A stretch of DNA of 64,000 bases from Muricea muricata (GCA_963855995.1 OY979717.1:50605744-50669743), one strand, 5' to 3'. Positions 38,501-50,385 are shown, counted from the stretch's first letter. Notes: generated by a model not told the origin, from the sequence alone. Translations and numbers: made by a program.

Positions 38501-41500
38501 CAAAATATGATTAGCAAAATCCCCCAAATCCCTAAAAATATCAAAAGAAACTATTTAAATTTTAAAACAATATAGATTGTAAATTTTCAGTTCACGTGCA
38601 CATTTCTGTGAATTTCTGTTTCAGAGCTATATATTAAACAATTATTGAATGAGGTCGAGCAGGGTATGAGGAATTATTAAGGCAGAGGTTTGTGTTATCT
38701 GCCGAAGCCGGAGGCTGAGGCAGATAACACAAACCGAGGCCTTAATAATCCCTCATATCCTGCGAGAAACTAATTCAATAATTGTTTTACTATTTATTAA
38801 AAGGTCGGCGAACCTTTCCTTTGAGGAAGCCATTTGTATTTTCCCGGTATTGACAAAACCCGCATAAGTTAGCGTGACGTCATATCGTGCTACATTGTTT
38901 TTCAATATACGACGAAATGACTGATATTGTCGTATATTTGTTTTCAATATACCACGGTGAAGTCATCACCCCAAATTTGGGCAACTACCAAGCGGATATG
39001 ACGATTTCATCCACAGCTATTAACCAATCAAAACTCTTGAAACATTTTCAATAAGTAATAAATATATATATATTCCATAAAATGTAGCCGCTTTCCACGT
39101 ATTATTAACGCGAACATTTTCGTAAACCCCTAGGCCTTAATAACATTGAAATCACTGGCACTGCTTGGTTGTAGTTCAATGCAAAGTCCCTTACGAAATA
39201 ATTCAAATCATACAAAGTTCTTAATTCTTGAAAGCCGGGAAACAAAAGACGTTTGTTTGATTAAAAAAAATCCTTTTTCTTCACCTCATTAAATATTATT
39301 CGTACTTATTGAATCATTACTCGAAACACAGCGAACTTAATCACCATGCACAAAAACATAATACAGTGACTTCTGCCTAGTTTCAAGGCAATACCATCAG
39401 TGTGTTAGCCAGGCGGCCGTCCGACCCTCCTAGGGACGCATACTTCTGAATTTGGACGGCTATATTTAAGTAGACGGCCACGGACGGCCAAAGGGACTAT
39501 TTTCTTTAAGATAGAAAATTACAACTTGTAATGTTTGTTGATTACCTCGATTTACAGTCATATGCTGTTCATATAACTTATCAATGGTATATATTTTCAT
39601 TCCTTATCCTTTTGAAAACACAGTATGCCTAAATATGACTGAATTAATGTGCAACTCCGTAAAAACAAAAAAATGCGGCAACATCCCAAAACACATGTTT
39701 TTGTCCGACCACGCCCACACAAATACGAGACGACACCAACAAACATATTTGGACGGCCAGATTTGGAATCCTGGCTAACACCCTGAATATCATATATACT
39801 AGACTAGTTATTGAGCTTGTTCTGTCCGTTCAGGAGTATACTACACTCCCACAGGCGAGGTCCACAAACTAGCGTAAAAACAACGAGACTGCGCGGTACG
39901 GACGAAGCAAGCTCATTCAATAAGATCTTTATTGCAGGGCAAAATAAAAACAGAACTTGTTTACAAAAACTCAACATTTTGACTGAAGCGCCAGTAAATG
40001 GTTGATTAGTTCAAAAGCAGTGAAGGAAGCCAGCTAAGACATTGTGTTCTAAAATATCGGCTATACGAAAAAGAAGAAAACCGTTTTAATGCTTTTAAAA
40101 AATAATTAACAAGTTATATTTTCTTGTGTATGATATAAAAAGCATTTGGGTCCTTCTCACTTTCAGTTATTTTACACTCGAGTCCGTTTTCATAACAAAG
40201 ATTTTCTTTAAAAAATATGAAAAGACTTGCCCAAGATTTTTAAAACTCCAAAATTTCCTGTTTGTCAATGTTGAGCGTCCGTACTGTAGGTTACAAACCG
40301 CTCAGGAACCAATCAAAATGCTCTGTTTTGGTGGATGGACCGCTCAGAAACACTTCCATATAATAAAATTTGTTATGACGTTTGTTTCATGCGAACAGTT
40401 AGCTAAATGGCAACAGTGTTTAATTGAATTGAATTGCAAAACTGTCGTGGACGAAGAGAAAAGTCGACTCGCAAAGGCAAAAGCCTAATTATCTTATCTT
40501 TAGGCATGCAAGATTTGGCAGGTTTAGACAAATCCGGGCTCAGACATGTCAAATGAATTTTGATAAGCAGACATATTGCAGTTCTGATCATGACTGGAAA
40601 TGCCCAATGAAAATTATACGCGAATCCAATCATTTGGTGCAAAGTGTATTATCACGCAAGGATTTCACGTTACAGCGATAGCAGAATCTTTGTTTGGTGT
40701 CATATTAGTACGTCGTACGAATAGCTTAGTCGGATCTGTGATTAAAGTAGCTGTAAGCCTTAAACCATGTGATTATGTAGAAGAGACGATTTGACTAAAA
40801 CCATTGGAATTTCGCTGTAATCCGTCATGTTTTCCGACTAACTAATCAGCGCGATTTGAACATTTGCGTGATTTGAAAATTGGTGTTGGTGGGTCTGGGT
40901 CCAGTACACAGTAATATACAGTATACACATGGCAATGACGGAATACATCTTTTCGTTACCGTTAAACATAGACAATTTGCTTATATAATTGGGAGGTTTT
41001 TTGAGTTTCCGAACCATCTATTTTGCTTATACCACGAGTACGCACAGACACACCACATTTTTAAATATTTGTTATGTTTCGTTCGTGTAACATGTATTCG
41101 GCTATATCTCACGCATCAAAATCTTACCTCCTGGTTGGATATATTACACTTTTAATCTTTTTCATCTTTATTAATCTTTCTAGTCTTTTCAGTAACACTG
41201 AACAAACACATTTTCCATTGCCTAACTATTTTTTTGTCGAACTTTTTTTGCATTTAGGAGATTACAAATTATAAATAATATCGAATGAAGCGCATAATTC
41301 ATTTACCTATAATGAAACATTAAAATTTTCTATATGCGGATTTGGATAGTTTTAAATCTTTCATAAGCTAAACTGAAAGACTGAGTTTGAGCGAGAATGT
41401 CGAACTGCATAAAAAACAGCTGTACTAACAGCTATAGTGAAAATGTCAGTAAAAGCATATAATAAGTAAGTACACAAAGTCATCTTCAGTGTTTTTCGCT

Positions 41501-44500
41501 CATGTATTATTCGTCATTGATTCGACTGTTAGGAGGACCCCCTGCAGTGGTGTGCTGGCCCGTCTTCACCTAGGAGGCCCCCTTCCCTCCTTGTAATTTT
41601 GAAATGGGTGAGTGTTTTCGGCAGGTGATTGCTGAGATTTAGATAAGGTCTTGGGCAATGTTTATGTATACCAAATGCAAGCATCTGATTTGGTGAACTA
41701 CTGATTATAACTGTGTGCCATAGGATTTATTGATAACATTGTGTTTACACCAGTGTTATAGTAATTTAAATATGAGAGCTAGAGCTGTTCACAATCCTCG
41801 AACCTAACAAACAAGACTGACTTAACATCCGACGACGTTATTCAAGCCGGAGAATTGGAAAACTACTCCCTCGAGGAAAGAACGCATACAACGAAGATCT
41901 AGCAACTAAAGCTCTGAAGAGGGCTTCGAAGCAGTGAGGGCAAGCAATAGTGCCAACTTTTGTGCAAGGTGCTGAGAGGAAGCGCCGCATGCGCTGGCAA
42001 GGAGCGCGCTGAAAATCTAGCACCACATTTCCATTCCAAGCATGCTACCTCGGTAAAACTGGCCGCAAATTCAAAACGGCATTTAGGAGGCGAACAACCA
42101 AGGATGCTGACTAACGGGAAAACCTTCAATGGGCGGCAAAATACCGGACAAAGCAGAGCGATAAGTATTGATTGCTCGATAGTCGAAGCCCTCATCAAAG
42201 AAATAGGCAAGAAAAGCTGTTATATCTGCCAAAGTAGGGCAAAGCGAATCAATTTCCGTCTCGACACACCAGCTTGCTCCAGGCAGAGTTATTTGTGCCT
42301 GGCCGCCAAGCTGAACTTGGAAGCGTCTTCTGAAATTCCTTGCGCTGCAGGCGCATGCACACATGCCACGCGGCTAGTTGCAGAGTTGGTTGACAACTAA
42401 AGCGTGCGATTGCCCCTGCGGACCGCAAAGAAGCATAGGAGCTCATGCAAGAAGCACTGGTGGGGCAACTGACATGAGCAGCAGTGGGTGCACCAAGCCT
42501 GAGTTGGCCACACTGGGGAAACAAGGATCAACTCGCCCCCTTCCGCTCTCAACTTCGCAGGGCAACGCATGATTAGACAGAAAGGAGGAAACTTGTAGTG
42601 CCCCTCGGTTGACCGGTCCTGTTGAAATGCATCCGTGGTCAGCGCCACTAAATCCGATTTCTCACTGCAAAACCGGGAAAGTTGAGAGTTTAATCGATCC
42701 GCAAAGAGATCGGTCGCACAAGGGCCGCGGATCTACATCTGGGAACAGAAAATTGCTGAGCAAAGATTCAAGTTCCACTCCCATAGAGCAAGAGCGAGGT
42801 TAGAGAAGACTAACGAGCGAGTCCCAACTTGCCGGTTGAGATAAGCCACCGCAGAAGTGTTGTCCTTACGCAGGCGCACATGAACACACAAACGATTTTT
42901 CGTAAAGCTTTTCAGCACAAACGATCCCGCTAGAAGCCCCAGACAATTAATGTGAAGCTTCTGTTCGATCTGAGACCACAAAGCATGCAAAGTCGAGGAG
43001 AGTTTGCTTCCAAACAAAGCGCTGGTATTTCCTCCGATTTCGCTGAATTGAGATCACAAAATACGCGTCCTTTAGATCGATCTTGCACAGCCAATCGTTG
43101 CGCTGCAGAAGATCGCGCAGAAGGTAGATGCCCTGCATCTTGAAGTGAGGGTACTGAAGACATTTAAATCTTTTAAAGGGACAGGAGTTTCCGTCGCGTT
43201 TGGGAACTAAAAATATACTGCTGACAAACTGATCGAAATACCTTGTAAAGTTTGCTTTCCTGACGCGGGTGCTGTGCTGAGCCTTTTCTCTCATGGTAGG
43301 AGAAACGACCCCCGCGATTTTGGTACCTCTGGCTCCATCCATGGCCGTGAGTTGTTGGAGCCCAGGGCTTTTCCAGGCCGGAAGCGAACGAGTCTAGCTC
43401 CTTGGAAAGTTTAAGTTCCTTTAGAAAGGATTTTTCAAATTTCTTCCCGAATAAATCGGTTGAACCTGGGCAAAACAAGGAGGGTCTTTCATAAGATTTA
43501 GGGAATGCTGTGTTCGAAATATAGTATCAGTCGCCTGTCAATCGATAGAATCTGACATCTCTCATTTTTCTTCGAATATTTATGTTGTTTTCTCCAACAC
43601 ACTGTTTTTACGTTGCTTTCTCCAACACAGCACACTAATGTTTCCCGGGGTGTGACTGCTTTTGTCAGCTTATAGTTCTCGCTAAGTGACGGATCAATGG
43701 CCAATGCTACATGTACACCAAATTAAGAAATGTCGACCTCTTGAGGGAACAGGCTTGTATGATCCTCTTGACACAAGGATTTTTCTGACAGTTTCATCAT
43801 TAATATAAAGTGCTTATGACATGCATTCTCTCCAACTATTTTTTGATTGCATTAAAAAGATCACCTAAAATGAAAACATAACATCCGTGGTAGAATTTCT
43901 CTAACTCTCTTCCTTCTCGAGATATATTTATATGCAAATTACACTGTGTATGACATCACTATGCATAATAACTTTTGAAAAATCATCATTTCTTTGCAAC
44001 GTGATCGACTCAGCGATTATTTGTATGTGTAGCGCATTTTTTGTTCTTTCGTATTGTCATTTGCTACAAAATCAGCAAGCTCAAAGATACTCAAAATCCG
44101 CAGTGATGTCATTGGTTGTGTCAGTAATTTGCATATTGACTATCTCGGGAAGGAAGAGATAGAAAAGACGAAAAATTGTAGCAATGGAAGTTGTATGTAT
44201 GTTATATTACCATAATTTTGAGCGATTTTTGCACGGCAGTCAAACCGTTCAGAACACAGCCATGCATTATTATCGCAAAAGTGCTCAGTTTAAACTTTAA
44301 ACCAAGGCTTTGGCTCGAGGTTTGGAAATACCCATGTTCCCAAATTCTAAATATGTAGCTTTGTCATATTTCCGAAAATCCTGGAAATGTTGTCAAACAT
44401 ATATTACAATAGTAAGATATTAATTTGTCAATAGAGACTATCTAGCTTTTGTCTGACCTGTGTTACTTGCTGTTAGCCTAAGCTTATCATATACTAGTGC

Positions 44501-46819
44501 ACAAAAGGCCAAACAATATAGTACTCGAGTATTTGCTCGACCATTTCAATGCTTCGGGTGGCTTCGTATGTATATGTTACCTAACAGGCACCCGTGGCGA
44601 TAATTAATAAACTAATACGAGTCAAGCAGAAACTTGTAAATATTTGCTTATTTACGACTTAGCCCCCTCCCCCCGCCCACTCTCAAATACCCCTGCGGGC
44701 CAGCTTTGCTATTGTGACAATGCAGATTTACTATTTTTTTACCTGATGCAGTTGGATGGGCTAGCACATCCCCCAGCTTTAAATTATTGCAACATTTAGG
44801 GGTGGTCCGACCAGATCTTAAAAAGATTGCATATGTGGTAACACCGAGTTTGGCACTGTAGCTGCAACAACATTAAGATATCGAAGCTTTACATGATTAT
44901 CTAATGGTCAGGGTGTAATGATCTAAAAACGTTGAACACCTTCAACAAACTCTCAGAAATTATAAAAATAACTGTAAGTTACTTGTCTATTGGCTTGTAT
45001 GTCTAAAACTTTATGCGAGACATAAGAAAATATGGAGACAAGAAAATTACGAATATAAGTTCATGGTGTAATCCACAAAATAAATAAAAACGAGACCTGT
45101 GATTAGAACTGTATTTTTTTACTTCAATTTTTTAAGCGAGTCATCAGACGGATTATGACTTTGAATTGCTGATAATGAGGGTCGTAAAATCACTTACTGT
45201 TCGAAATTTATTTCTTTTTCGTACGAAATCTTGCTTATATTTGCTTAATGTGTCTCAATTTATCGACTTTTATAGAATTATCGTATGTAATCATGCTAAA
45301 TGTACATTGTTTCGGGTTCCTTTTTAAACTATAACATTTGCTGTAAAAAATATTATTTCAATTCAAATTTGTTGTTTTTAAAACATGACGCAGTTTATTC
45401 AAAAATAAGTGATTTGTTACAGTCCACAATTATTTCAACGCGCGGCAACCTTTGAAGCAATTTAGAATAGTCATTGTCGAATTTTCTGAACTAGTCTGAC
45501 TTTGCAACACCGGAGGTAAATTTACGTAAAACGAATTAAATTCCGTACAAAGTAATCCTTAACAAAAACATCTTTTAAAAGCTGATTATTTTTATCTGCA
45601 TAAGTGTGTAGTGAAACTTCCGAGATGATATATTCTTGGCGCCAGATAAACTTTCTATCAATAGTTTGTGATCAACTTTTATCATTTACATCTTACCAAT
45701 AACAATATGTTTTACGCATAGAAACTTCACTACTAACGTCGCCATTGTGAACGGCGTATAGTCAAAGACACACAAAAATATAGGATCTTTATACAACTGA
45801 AACGATATAAACAGAATTTGACGTTTCAGGGTTGTGAAAGATCCTATATTTTCGTGTAGATTAATAGAAGAGGACTGCGGATTAAAGGAGATGAAACAAT
45901 CTCAAAAATTTGGAGGACACTATGGCATAGCATGTAAGCAAAAGATATAAGCAGATTTCAACTTTGATAACTTAGAATTTCCGCTTGATTGTCATCGATC
46001 TGTACTTACACTAACCTTTCGAGATTCAACCTTTATTAGCGTAAAAAACTACACACTATTGCAAGGAAGGAAATACCAATGCGAGATAGGTAGAAAGATA
46101 AATGAACGGCGTATTCCCAGAGAATATTTTCATTGAGCTCTAATGTTCGTTTTAGCCCTCACTTATTTCGATAACCAATTACAAAGAGCAAAATGGCCAG
46201 GTTTTATTAAATTGAGGTTTCTCATTTCGAAATGTGTGTGTCAGGTTCTCCATCTTTCTTTTTCGCAAGCTCATAAGAGCTTTGAATTCCAGATATAACC
46301 TGTATTGTTAACTGTAAGCCTGGCTCTCATATGACGCCGATGATCGGACAGTCATTGAAGGAGAAAATTCACAAAGCATTTTACTGAAGAGTGATCTCAA
46401 ACAATGGTCGTTGACGATCTCTGAGATTATTGACACCCAGGCTTTATCAGTGCGTAAAGACACGAATGCTCTGCATACATGAGTATCTTTGTACAATGAT
46501 AAAAAACGAGCAAGAATTTTTTAAACAACTTCAAGAGAGCACTCGTATATTAATCCGTTTTTGAAAATCTAACCAACTGGTCTTTGGGGTACAGTTTCAC
46601 GACTTGAGTCAGTTGAGATGCCTTTTTTGAGTTTTTTCCTACTCTAGGGCGAATCTCCAACCTTTTCTGCCCTCCTTGAAAGCCTGAAATCCAGCTCACC
46701 TAGTTTATTGTCTTAAACCATGTGAATTTTCTCTCCCACAGTTTGTACTCTACCTTGACGGTCGTGGTGCTTACGAATTTAAAAAGATCGATCCTAGCGT
46801 GGAGGAATTTGGTTCTTAA
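20597..46819 (+). CDS. ABCD3: ATP-binding cassette sub-family D member 3 (PMP70), complete
   Basis: Peroxisomal membrane half-transporter for branched-chain and long-chain acyl substrates. It works as a dimer. 28 exons: 20597-20733, 23746-23812, 23943-23989, 24201-24252, 25160-25248, 25703-25772, 26197-26223, 26727-26797, 28164-28233, 28423-28476, 28714-28770, 29479-29531, 29791-29880, 30174-30243, 31022-31091, 31241-31338, 31795-31886, 32116-32225, 32850-32916, 33618-33681, 34102-34179, 34582-34647, 35305-35418, 35784-35834, 36282-36326, 36420-36524, 37210-37266, 46742-46819. They total 2049 nt (682 residues plus stop; the human protein is 659). Visible motifs: N-terminal membrane segment about 20-36, NPDQLLTQ about 203-210, EEIAFYQG 296-303, Walker [10 protein letters not shown] 496-504, Q-loop Q533, signature LSGGEKQR 594-601, Walker B FAILDE 614-619, H-loop H648. 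All phases agree. The intron after exon 10 uses a GC donor, and the last intron is 9.5 kb. Confidence 0.95.
21067..21217. repeat. Imperfect palindromic element, family A copy 2
   Basis: The ends (GCTAATTAAGGGGG on the left, CCCCCCAATTAACAC on the right) and the internal GACAAATTTC-type segment match the element at 1558-1707. It folds into one imperfect hairpin. Confidence 0.5.
21324..21458. repeat. Near-perfect 135-bp palindrome
   Basis: The arms start ATTGAATGGTTTGACATATA and end with the reverse complement. Pairing continues through CGGCCGAG/CTCGGCCG to GAGCCCT/AGGGCGA around a loop of about 3 nt. There is no coding content. Confidence 0.75.
22268..22874. mobile_element. pogo/Tc1-mariner-like MITE
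   Basis: The left end is CAGTCGAACCTCTATTAAGC after TA (22266-22267). The right end finishes AATAGAGGTTCAACTG before TA (22875-22876). The motif GGCCGCTTAATAGAGG, or its GGCCGTTCAATGGAGG variant, is repeated inside on both strands. TA duplication plus this terminus is typical of pogo/Tigger-type non-autonomous elements. There is no transposase. Confidence 0.75.
23172..23690. mobile_element. Kolobok/piggyBac-type MITE with TTAA duplications
   Basis: The left end AGGGATATGGCAACAAAAT and the right end ATTTTTGTTGCCGTTTCTCT are inverted repeats of about 50 bp that also share TTATCGTCTCATT and AGAGACTC-type segments. TTAA flanks both ends (23168-23171 and 23691-23694). A solitary similar left end (TTAAAGGGACATGGCAA) occurs near 4053. 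Confidence 0.72.
24561..24911. repeat. 351-bp long inverted repeat, family B
   Basis: Two arms of about 170 bp (left end TAGACAAATTTTGAATTTGA, right end TCAAAAACAATT-type through TTTGTCTA) meet at the GTTACCACTATGTGG / CCACATGTGGTAGC centre. Divergence between the arms is moderate. It occupies most of ABCD3 intron 4. The right-end motif AAAAGTTTGTCTAA..GGGGAATGG occurs again alone at about 31527-31560. Confidence 0.7.
26340..26562. repeat. CCATG/CCATA pentanucleotide microsatellite
   Basis: Pure CCATG units (about 26410-26447) pass into pure CCATA units (about 26447-26503), with degenerate copies on both sides. The open frames across it (HAMPCHAMP and [10 protein letters not shown] types) are products of the repeat and not genes. 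Confidence 0.9.
27075..27150. repeat. Degenerate GGTAg/GGTAc short repeat
   Basis: A run of GTAGGGTAAGGTACGGTAGG-like units follows a CAGTGCAGTGCACTGCA-type stretch (27050-27075). It lies in ABCD3 intron 8, the same intron side as the CCATA array. Confidence 0.5.
27772..27933. repeat. 162-bp palindromic element
   Basis: The arms run from TAGGAAATTACACTTG to CGTGTAATTTCCTA. GTGTTTGGCGAAAT and ATTTCGCCAAACAC pair inside, and the centre is CTCGTGCTACGCACTCG. Mismatches are few. Confidence 0.72.
28070..28131. repeat. Short inverted repeat
   Basis: AACAATTATTCGCC (28070-28083) is the reverse complement of GGCGAATAATTGTT (28118-28131), and an imperfect stem lies inside. It ends 32 bp before ABCD3 exon 9. 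Confidence 0.55.
30469..30609. repeat. 141-bp palindromic element
   Basis: The arms start ATTACTGCATGGTTGGC and end GCTAACCAAGCAGTAAT. AAAGATTGCTAAAC pairs with GTTTAGCAATCTTT around the loop GAACGAGTGA. Confidence 0.7.
32300..32690. repeat. Long inverted repeat, family B relative
   Basis: The outer arms, ATGGACAATTTGCGTAATAGAC and its near reverse complement at about 32666-32690, enclose inner arms sharing TTACCACAGCTAGAAA/TTTCTAACTGTGGTAA and GGTTGTAAAATAC/GTATTTTACAACA. The inner sequence resembles the 24561-24911 element. Confidence 0.6.
38636..38787. repeat. 152-bp palindromic element
   Basis: The arms begin AAACAATTATTGAAT and end ATTCAATAATTGTTT. GTTTGTGTTATCTGCC pairs with GGCAGATAACACAAAC around GAAGCCGGAGGCTGA. 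Confidence 0.75.
39398..39785. mobile_element. hAT-like MITE
   Basis: The left end CAGTGTGTTAGCCAGG and the right end CCTGGCTAACACCCTG are inverted repeats, with GGACGGC motifs just inside. The flanking octamers AATACCAT (39390-39397) and AATATCAT (39786-39793) match at 7 of 8 positions, as expected for an old 8-bp hAT duplication. There is no transposase. Confidence 0.68.
41838..43478 (-). pseudogene. Decayed DIRS-type retrotransposon (RT, RNase H, tyrosine recombinase)
   Basis: Minus-strand frames give, in order, a reverse-transcriptase piece at 43342-42947 ([30 protein letters not shown]), an RNase H-like piece at 43017-42733 ([20 protein letters not shown]) and the N-terminal part of a tyrosine recombinase at 42364-42083 ([22 protein letters not shown]). 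RT, then RNase H, then YR is the DIRS order. The frame changes at least three times and the pieces overlap in different frames, so the copy is dead. Its G+C content is clearly higher than that of the surrounding intron. Terminal repeats were not identified, so the limits are approximate. Confidence 0.8.
45775..45852. repeat. Hairpin repeat
   Basis: AAAATATAGGATCTTT at the left pairs with AAAGATCCTATATTTT at the right, and ACAACTGAAACG pairs with CGTTTCAGGGTTGT. The whole is a 78-bp imperfect palindrome in the last ABCD3 intron. Confidence 0.6.
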
Positions 46820-46840
46820 TACCCGCAAGGTATTACAAGA

Positions 46841-46846
46841 AATAAA
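46841..46846 (+). terminator. Candidate ABCD3 polyadenylation signal
   Basis: AATAAA at 22 nt after the TAA stop. The position would give an unusually short 3' UTR, so other downstream sites are possible. Confidence 0.4.
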
Positions 46847-46991
46847 AAATGAAACGTTTTAGTAAATTTTTGAATAGCAGTATCTAATGAATAGTATACA
46901 AATAGTGTATATATACATACACGTTATTCTCCTTGGCAATCAGAGCGCTCTATACGAGATAGCAGAGCAATATATTTATTCGACTTTTCTG

Positions 46992-47119
46992 AAGAATCTT
47001 ACAACTATTGGTAAATCGTTACACGGTGTTTCATGCCTTTAGCCAATCATCAGCCGTCTGATAATTGCCTAAAGGCTTGAAACACCATGTAACGATTTAC
47101 CGATAGTTGTAAAATTCTT
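46992..47119. repeat. 128-bp palindrome next to (TA)n
   Basis: The arms start AAGAATCTTACAACTATTGG and end CGATAGTTGTAAAATTCTT. GGTGTTTCATGCCTTTAG pairs with TAAAGGCTTGAAACACC. The loop is about GCCGTC. Confidence 0.75.
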
Positions 47120-47123
47120 TAGA

Positions 47124-47126
<3 letters not shown>

Positions 47127-47213
<87 letters not shown>
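47127..47213. repeat. (TA)n dinucleotide microsatellite
   Basis: About 43 uninterrupted TA units directly abut the palindrome at 46992-47119. Confidence 0.95.
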
Positions 47214-47215
<2 letters not shown>

Positions 47216-50200
47216 GGAAGAAATAGAATAATTATGTATCGTGCGCGCATTGATAGAAATGGATAAATCTAGATAATTCCAAAAATCCTGGCTATTGTTA
47301 TGATCAATGTTGTCTTTACGACCTCACGTTAATAACCTTTCCTATCGAAGAATATTGGTACAATGCGAAGAAATGGATAGGAAACTCGTGGTCGCGTGTA
47401 ATATTTTCAGCATGCTGGTGGCGTTGAGACATGCTATTTGCTTGCAAATTATGACATCACAAACTCCGAAATAACTTTTAGCAATAATGTACTGCTGAAG
47501 ATTTTAATTCAAAAACAAATAAATTTTACTACGCTAATTTTTTTATAAAGTATTTAAGTATTCACAGTGAATTTTAGCAAATATTGCAAAAACTAAATAG
47601 TTAAAACTACATCCCAAATTTCCGTTCAATCATTTCAGTTCTACGACATTTTCATAGCTACCAAAGTAAGAAATTCAAAACAAATATGTGAAATGTTTGC
47701 CTCAAATACTTTGTTGTGTCATAGGCGTGTTTGAAAACCAATAAGACCTATTTGGACTTCAATATTACTTTTTGAAATCGGAAAATGTAGCAAAATAGAA
47801 AAATGCCGAAAACCGTTACAACATTTGCAGTCACTCGTGATATCACGAATCGCAACTAGGTTTCAACACTAACTCTAATATCCTATCCATTTCTTTAACT
47901 ATCCAAGGTGATACAAACGTTTATCCACGACGGTAGAATGAGGTTGATAAAAATTTACAGAATGCGTAAAATTTTACAAGATTCATCCTTGTTGACGGTT
48001 ATGTTTTTTTAATTCAAATTTGTACCGCACATATTTGTAAAGCTAAATCACGCTCAGTGGTCCCCCGAAGTTAAAGTTAAATTTGCATGCATAATTAGCT
48101 TTACTTTCGATAGTCTTGAAGGAATATCCAGTGTACTATTAGATCAGTGGGTTAAACTGGTCGTCCCCTACATGCTGGTGCTTCGTCCCACAAGACGATC
48201 ACCTGTAAGGCAGGCAACAGTTTTCCGTGTTTACACAGACGGATTGTTGGACAAACTATCATCCTGCTAAAGTCTGTTTGCACTGGTAGTCTATTCCTGC
48301 TTTAAATAGGACAATCCCATTTTATGTAATTGAAACAAAAGGTGTGCGGGGATGATCTGTTCGACACACACAAACCTGGAATAAAAATTTTGCAAGCTGT
48401 CATTCAAAGCATGTGAATCACGTCAATACAGCCATAAACGTGGTATGTAAGAACAATTTATAAAGGCGCCCACCCACGTTTAATTCGGATTATAGTCGGT
48501 TACGGGATGGTAGCCAAGATATAGAAGAATATTCTTGTTGTAAAAACATTGCTATTTTATCCAGTATATTCACTCATTATCTTGGCACGATAACCGCCAT
48601 ACTCGCTTGTGACCAAAGGCTAATAAAAGTGTAGAGCTCCTATGCACATATTTATAGCTGTTGTTCATGATGCAGACTAGTTTGCTGACATATAAAGTAA
48701 CAATTTTGAATGGCAGCCTTCTAACAAGTTCATGAAATTGATATATCATGTTGACAAGTAATTGACAGTCTTGTTACAACTTCGATGAGATATTTATGGG
48801 AAAGAAACACGTCTTGATTTAAACGCTATTGATCCCAACAGCCACTTTTTCAACACAAATATGTAACGTACAAACCAACAAAATGATTTCAAATTATTCA
48901 CTGGGCCTAATATACCGAGTAATACACTATATAATGAGCTTAGAGCCTCCACAATCGAGACGATGAGTTGCCAACCACTATTATTTCTCGACAACTGCGT
49001 GTGGTCGGCCACTTTTTGTGGCATTTTCGTGCATTCACACAACGGATAGTTGGCTGTCGATAGCGAGTAGCTTGGCAACTATCTCTCTTTCACTATGCTA
49101 TGTTTGATATTTCCCAACACCCCACTGGTTCAGACCCACAGAGGAGAAAAAGCAGTTACACGTAACGGTGTCAATAGCAATCTGTTGTCGACATCTGAGC
49201 AGTTTCCCTTTGTCACAAGGGAAAGTGAAACTGCGAGTCGTCGACAGCTTAAAATCTTCGCATTTAGTTGTGGAGAATTTGTCTCGCAGACGATGCCATT
49301 TTGATCTCGACCACGCATAGGTGTCGACAGCTTATCGTCCCGGCGGTGGAGGCTCTTACTGGTATACATTACTGACCACAGGTATACAACAGTTTTATTG
49401 ACCGTGCTCGTTTTAATATATAATGTAGTACAACGATTTCAATACCTCATACAACTGAGGTAAAACGGCAGAATAAATACAGAAAATTACGTATGAAAAC
49501 TGTGTGCTAATGTTCTCTTCTGGTATATGCTCTACAGAGTAGCTTTACTGCTATGTGAATCAGTCAGATAGTTTTAAATACTTTGTGGCCTATTTTAGTT
49601 ACAATATTCTTCTAATAGCCATATCTGTGCGAATTTTTTGTAAAATATATATAATTGGGGAAGTAGCTTGAAATGCTTCATTACTTTTTGGAATATATTA
49701 TAACCAACTTGATTATTACTGTGTCCGATCATTCTGATCGTTTAATAATGATGTTATATTAATGTGCTTATGAACATGTTACTTAATCCTAATTTTGTAC
49801 AAAATAAATATCTCTATACCTACATATAGCTAAATCCTTGCCGTCATTGATATAAATATGTGTAGATTTAGACCTCGCTTACACGGTATCTGTTTCGTGT
49901 GGTCTCAACATCGAGTCGGTCAGTTTGCGGTCATATTTAGTCTTACCACTGTTCCAAACATGTGTAGCGCTATCATAAATTTAAGAGTCGCACTCGTCAA
50001 TTTGACATCATGACGACGCAGAACCGGTACCGTGTAAACGAGGTCTTGCTATTGGATAAAACCTCATTGCTCTATGCTTAATATGATGAAACCACTGATC
50101 TATCTATTGTATATGCGCAGCAAAATCCATAGCAGTTTTAGGTCAAGTCTGCTTGCCGAGTAGTTCATTCAAACTGTAAGCCTCCTCGATCAGTAAAAAA

Positions 50201-50385
50201 ACAAATCGAGGCAAACGTCCAAATAGCTGAAACAAACACTTGAAAATATTTCTCAAAAAAGTCTGATCAATGACGTTCCTGAACTATTGAAGCAGATAAG
50301 CGTGCAGAAATACACTCGGATCAAACAAACTAGTCCAGGTACCTAACGTTGCCAGTGTAAGTGGGACAGTGAAAAGTACAAGAAA

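Larger units (their letters stand above)
37267..46741. other. ABCD3 last intron, 9.5 kb
   Basis: This intron separates the H-loop exon from the final 25-codon exon. It contains a palindrome (38636-38787), a hAT-like MITE (39398-39785), a DIRS retroelement relic (41838-43478) and a hairpin (45775-45852). The rest is AT-rich DNA in which I see no gene on either strand. Confidence 0.75.

Noticed and set aside
41960-42400. 146-codon plus-strand open frame
   Set aside because: It is antisense to the DIRS tyrosine-recombinase relic, whose minus-strand frames match a known family.
48794-49369. Possible small genes on both strands
   Set aside because: The frames overlap, lack recognisable content and have no splice-phase partners.
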